This document shows, one piece after another, positions 60,171-64,000 of a stretch of DNA of 64,000 nucleotides. A program made the translations under genes and the position numbers. Origin of the DNA: Hygrophila difformis (taxonomy: Eukaryota; Streptophyta; Magnoliopsida; Lamiales; Acanthaceae); assembly GCA_030278955.1 (NCBI GenBank), contig JAOANR010000002.1, forward strand, positions 13,519,490 to 13,583,489. Reading direction: 5' to 3'. The first letter of the stretch is position 1. Every line of letters starts with the position of its first letter. The notes under the pieces are model-generated. The model did not search any database. It saw only the letters and a program-made list of their open reading frames with translations, and was not told where the DNA came from.

Positions 60171-60393
60171 CTGCTTCTGCTGCAGTTGCATTGTCGCCTT
60201 CGGGTGAATCCTCAACGACCGCCTGCTCCTGCATAACCAATCCCCGGTTTCTGCACAGTTTCCATATTGGAGTTCTGGGGAGTGCTGCTTCAGTTTCTTC
60301 GGGCTCTGAATCTGGCTGTGCACCGCCACCACATTCATCCGCCTCAATCCTGTGGGGCATCAGTTCGTCCCCAATGGGAGTAGAATTCAACAT
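60171..60393 (-). pseudogene. Unidentified acidic exon
   Basis: The minus-strand frame begins MLNSTPIGDELMPHRIEADE, continues CGGGAQPDSEPEETEAALPR and TPIWKLCRN, and ends AEAGKP across a GT donor-like site at 60170. It is acidic and low in hydrophobics. No family is recognised. Confidence 0.35.
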
Positions 60394-60768
60394 TTACTGC
60401 AAGATGAAATTGAATATTTCAGCCCAATTGAGGGAAAAGCAATAGTTAAATGCTTAAATACCAATGGACAGAAATGGTTTAGCAGAGATTTTCGCATTGA
60501 GCACCACATACATGAATGCAAATCTAACATAAACTTAGAGTCCGAAATACATAAATTTGTTACAAGTAGTGTCAAAGTTACTTAAGAATCTATTAAATAC
60601 TGTATTCTAAAACAAAATCTTCAACATATATGCCTGTTTGCAGGCCACTGACCATCCCTGCACATTCCAAATTTCGAAATTTTCAAAGGGCGGGAAAGGT
60701 AAAACAAAAGACAGAAGACACTGTAATGGTTCTGGTTAAGTGGAAAAGATTTCCAATTCGTACAGTAC

Positions 60769-60864
60769 CTTCCAGTCGTTGTAGTCAAATCTGAATATGA
60801 AGTGGTCGTATACAGCCTCTCCAGATAGAATTGCATTGGCAGCAGGAGCATTCCCATTATAGTT
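60769..60864 (-). pseudogene. Unidentified captured exon
   Basis: An acceptor-like ATCAAG is followed by NYNGNAPAANAILSGEAVYD, HFIFRFDYNDWK and a GT donor. It looks like a well-conserved protein segment, but I cannot name it. It lies in Helitron B in the element's orientation. Confidence 0.4.
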
Positions 60865-61831
60865 TCTTGATGGCAAGCTGTTAGTAAATGTTGATTCAAA
60901 TAGAAATATAGTGAACAGCGTAAAAGGGATGTATAACTGCCCATGGAGAAAGAAAAAATAATTATAGGTAAGAAAAAATAATTATAGTTCATATTTTTTT
61001 TTTATGCCTAGAAAATACTGCAGAAGCTAGAGTAGAAAACACAGATTTAAGACGCAAAAAGGAGAACAAGATACATGATAGGAACCCACATCAGAAACAC
61101 TAAAAGCAAGTGCTACAAGGGTGTAAACATACAGAGTTGAGCTCACTTTAATTCCATCAAATCAAGGTCAGAGCAAGTGCTACAAGGGTGTAAACATACA
61201 GTGCTACAAGGGTGTAAACATACAGAGCTCACTTTAACTCAAGTCAAATTCAATTTAAGTTCAAGTAACCTGAAAATTTTCCATACATATATTGTCATTG
61301 TTTTACTGGCATGACCAACAAATTAAATAATCCATCACAGCTTTAAGATGTTCATGCATGTTTTGTTGTGTTTACTGAACAGATCTCAAGTGAGATTTAC
61401 CAATCAATCAAACGCAAGTGGTTTGTTCTGTTTCCAACACAAAATGCACTATGCAGAATAATCTGGAAATGATAATAATAATCGCTAAAACACGAGACTA
61501 TTACATAAACATAGGCTTGTGCTTGGAAAGGCACAAGACTATAACCAAAACATTTTGGTGCTCAGTGTTGCAATCATAGATATTTTGGCAGTTAGTTCTT
61601 TTACAAAGACATCAAATTTTATGACCGAATCACCATTAGGTGATTCACATTAGGGCTAGAAGAAAGAAACTAAGAAAGTAATAAAAGAGAGTATGAAGCG
61701 GTGGGTGCCAACCAGCTAATCAAGATGGGGGAATAGCCAAACTGCTTGGTGAATAATAGTCCAAATAAACAATGTTGCTCAATAAATATCAAACATTTAT
61801 TCTTTATGACTCTATTATGGAATAATCTAAC

Positions 61832-61963
61832 CTGCTTTTGGATTCCTGCCATGTTGCTAGTGTGAGCTAGTGTAACTAAGGCATGCACACCACCAACAGA
61901 AGCGATTTCCAGACTGCATTTCTCATCAGCAGCCAAATTGGCCAATGCACCAGCAGCACGCTC
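61832..61963 (-). pseudogene. ARABIDILLO-like armadillo-repeat exon
   Basis: A TATAG acceptor and GTTAG donor bracket RAAGALANLAADEKCSLEIA, then GGVHALVTLAHTSNMAGIQK. The A-GALANLA pattern is the armadillo repeat, and this wording fits the ARABIDILLO F-box/ARM proteins that promote lateral root formation. One exon only, with no neighbours from the same gene recognised, so it is a fragment. Confidence 0.65.
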
Positions 61964-62047
61964 CTATAATGAATCAAAGATACAACAAACACATACTCAA
62001 AATGATACATTAAAGGGGTTCAATTCCATGAAACATAGGGTATAGGA

Positions 62048-62175
62048 TACAGGTGCACATGCCCTGTGGTTCATACCAGTACTTTTGGACTAAATTTCAG
62101 CTGCCAGAAAACAGGTGCACATGCCCTGTGGTTCATACCAGTACTTTTGGACTAAATTTCAGCTGCCAGAAAAGC
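62048..62175 (+). repeat. Direct duplication of about 62 bp
   Basis: ACAGGTGCACATGCCCTGTG... through CAGCTGCCAGAAAA occurs twice in immediate succession. A similar local duplication (GTGCTACAAGGGTGTAAACA) occurs three times at about 61110-61225. Confidence 0.85.
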
Positions 62176-63692
62176 TGTCGCATTCATACTCAATTTCTTC
62201 CCAAATAAAACAATCACAAAATAAATTTAAAAAAAAATCAAGCTGCCACAACCCCAGCAGATCAACAAACAAACAAACATGCGTAAAATAATACACACTA
62301 CAGCATCCCACTCACCGTCATAAGGTCATTCATTTTGGGGAAATTCGAATATGGAAAAATCTGATGGTGTTGCTGAGACTACGAATGCTGATCATCAACA
62401 GGCGACTTCGTCTCAATTCCCCGAATTGATGCACATCTGCCACAACTTTAGACAATGGAAAACTTCTAAATGTATTGCACAATACATCTCAATATGAACT
62501 GGACATCTATTCTAAGATGGAAAATTAAATTAAATTAAATTTTACAGTTCAATTCCATCAACTATTCTAGAGTAACAGTTATGCTTCCTTCTAGTTTTAT
62601 TATGAAGAGCAACTTGGATTACAAAATAGTTAACCAAAATGAGGAAGTTGCAACAGGCATTTAGAAGAAGAAACGATATTTCATCACCTCATTGACCGAA
62701 AAAACCTTAAATGAAATGGAGTTCGGGATTTTTCTACATAATGAGAAATGAGTTTCCCCTTGTAAACGCTACATTAACAAATCACAGTGAATTACAACTT
62801 ACAAGTACACAATTCGGGTCAACATTTTAAAGTCACCACCAAGCAAAGATGCATTAAGGGTAGGGAATTGAATTTGTTAATTGTTATGACTAAAGATTAA
62901 TAGATTATACGTAGACATACTAATAAATTATTATTTAATTAGAAGCTCATAGTTGATCCATAACATTTGAGGAGGTGTGTATTCTACTATTCTTCTTTAG
63001 TATCTCACCAAATAATAAAGAAGAATTAACCGCACGACCCAATTTCTGACCAGTGTGTCATAATTAACACATACAAACCATAAAAACTCACAATGAAGTA
63101 AGCCATAACAACCTACACAAGAGTATATCTAAACAGAAGCAACTTCTTAGCTAATTCTTTCATATGTGAATCACGTAATGAATTCCATCACGATATATGC
63201 TTTCATATCTCAACATTCAAACAGGCAATTAATCGAACTTCTTCCCAGAGAAGAGAGCTATACTACCAATAATTCATCCCATTCCGACCATACCAACAAT
63301 TGTAAGTAAACTTTTATTTTTCAGCTCCAATATATGAATGTCAACTTCACCAAAAATGAAATCATGAAGAACTTTCTATCAAACAGTAAAGAGTAAAATA
63401 CTTCTATAGACTTCAGTTTAGACTCATACAAAAGAGTGGCTTGACATGCAACAAACTGTAAGCGTATGCAGCGGGGAACTTAAGAAAAATAGTGCCAAAT
63501 GAGATGAGTGTGGCATAAAATACTAAGTATGCCATACCCAAGCTTTTGCCCCAAAAAAAACTTCCCTGAAACAAGCTTCTGAGATAGCAATTCATCCAAC
63601 AGAGCATTCACAGAGTACCTAAGAATTTACCCAAGTTGGTCGGAAATAATTTTTTGAGTAAAGTGCATTACTTGATTTGTAGACCACCTTAC
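62176..63692. other. No recognisable gene
   Basis: AT-rich sequence between the ARM-repeat and BRCA2 exons. No conserved protein segment on either strand. The next downstream BRCA2 exon was looked for and not found. Confidence 0.5.
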
Positions 63693-64000
63693 CACCCATC
63701 AGTTAACTGTATCTTTAGGGCATGGCCATTTGCCTCAGATGAAGCAACTTGATGTCCGACCTCGGGGTAAGATTTTCCACCAATAGAGGAAATGCATAGC
63801 ACCATTGTTGACGAAGGTGGTGAATCTCCATCTAGGATTTTCTTGATTGCTGATCTATGACCATGATTGACTTCTCTCTCATACCTATACAATAATAGAT
63901 GATCATCACTTCATTAGATTCCAGAAAGATCTAACAGCAAAGGAAAATCATGCCTTAAGGCTTAAATACCTATATTTTAATTCTTCAAGCACATTAGAGA
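63693..64000 (-). pseudogene. BRCA2: BRCA2-like exons (helical/OB1 region), runs off the window
   Basis: The exon at 63970-64000 (and beyond) ends LEELKY. After an 85-base GT/AG intron, the exon at 63693-63884 encodes RYEREVNHGHRSAIKKILDG, later MVLCISSI and IQLTDGW, followed by a GTAAGG donor. This is the start of OB fold 1 in BRCA2, which loads RAD51 on single-stranded DNA. Splicing keeps the frame. Downstream OB exons are not seen in the next 1.5 kb, so I call it a captured fragment, but a real gene extending to the right cannot be excluded. Confidence 0.72.

Larger units (their letters stand above)
57798..60914 (-). mobile_element. Helitron B, abutting Helitron A
   Basis: On the minus strand the 3' end has an 8-bp hairpin (CGCTGTGC-ATTT-GCACAGCG, 57809-57828), then CTAG (57798-57801), directly followed by the TC that starts Helitron A. 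The subterminal sequence matches Helitron A. The 5' end is proposed at 60914 (TCACTATATTTC), where it meets a truncated third copy of the same 3' terminus. That end is an inference. The element carries three exon-like pieces and no Rep/helicase. Confidence 0.55.
60915..64000 (-). mobile_element. Possible Helitron C, truncated 3' end, runs off the window
   Basis: At 60915-60965 the subterminal sequence of Helitrons A and B recurs (GGGCAGTTATACATCCC, then CTATAATTAT), but it stops in the first half of the terminal hairpin (ACGCTGT) where Helitron B's proposed 5' end begins. So B may have inserted into, or replaced, the end of C. The rest carries ARM-repeat and BRCA2 exons on the minus strand. 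The 5' end is not in the window. Confidence 0.35.

Noticed and set aside
1..64000. CRISPR array, rRNA or tRNA genes
   Set aside because: The direct repeats present are LTR or simple repeats without unique spacers, and no tRNA or rRNA sequence was recognised.

Overview
This is plant nuclear DNA, almost certainly from a flowering plant and probably a eudicot. It holds Ty3/gypsy chromovirus LTR retrotransposons with initiator-tRNA-Met primer sites, a hAT-like element, a Stowaway MITE, Helitrons, and pieces of typical plant genes (TDP1, AHK2-type receptor, UGP3, beta-galactosidase, BRCA2) with plant-type introns. No complete host gene is present. The species cannot be named from the sequence.

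Layout. Positions 1-10262 are a GC-rich degenerate repeat split by a large non-coding hAT-like element (306-9623, 8-bp target duplication). That element is itself interrupted by two chromovirus LTRs joined end to end as a giant palindrome (734-7702). Positions 10381-14458 hold old debris: an LTR with its polypurine tract, a decayed MULE transposase, two copies of an unnamed MITE, a Stowaway MITE and AT-rich sequence. Positions 14458-46082 are a Russian-doll nest. An old LTR fragment contains element N1 (14901-45019). The left LTR of N1 contains solo LTR N2 (17385-40184). N2 contains N3 (17720-37385). The right LTR of N3 contains N4 (24148-36882). Each of the four insertions is bracketed by an exact 5-bp target duplication (GTTTA, AGTGC, ACAGA, ATCCG). 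N4 is the only coding element: it has an intact 1568-residue gag-pol with a chromodomain, an extra small coiled-coil ORF before gag, and two LTRs that differ at very few positions. N1 and N3 have internal regions of only about 0.8 kb with PBS and PPT but no genes, so they look like non-autonomous partners of an N4-like element.

Positions 46083-64000 are Helitron territory. Helitron A (46083-57797, minus strand) is delimited by a 3' hairpin plus CTAG and by a 5' TC end. It carries minus-strand, intron-containing pieces of MDN1, TDP1, an AHK2-like cytokinin receptor, UGP3 and a beta-galactosidase. Its 5' end abuts the 3' CTAG of a related Helitron B (57798 to about 60914). A third related terminus follows (C, from about 60915), with ARM-repeat and BRCA2 exons beyond it.

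Main things to look at: (1) a hairpin with a constant GGGA loop and covarying stem just upstream of every polypurine tract; (2) LTRs that carry stacked PPT/LTR-start modules, with N3 showing that the start actually used can shift; (3) the tandem gene-capturing Helitrons; (4) the head-to-head LTR palindrome inside the hAT element; (5) a conserved intron-like donor/acceptor pair within the LTRs.
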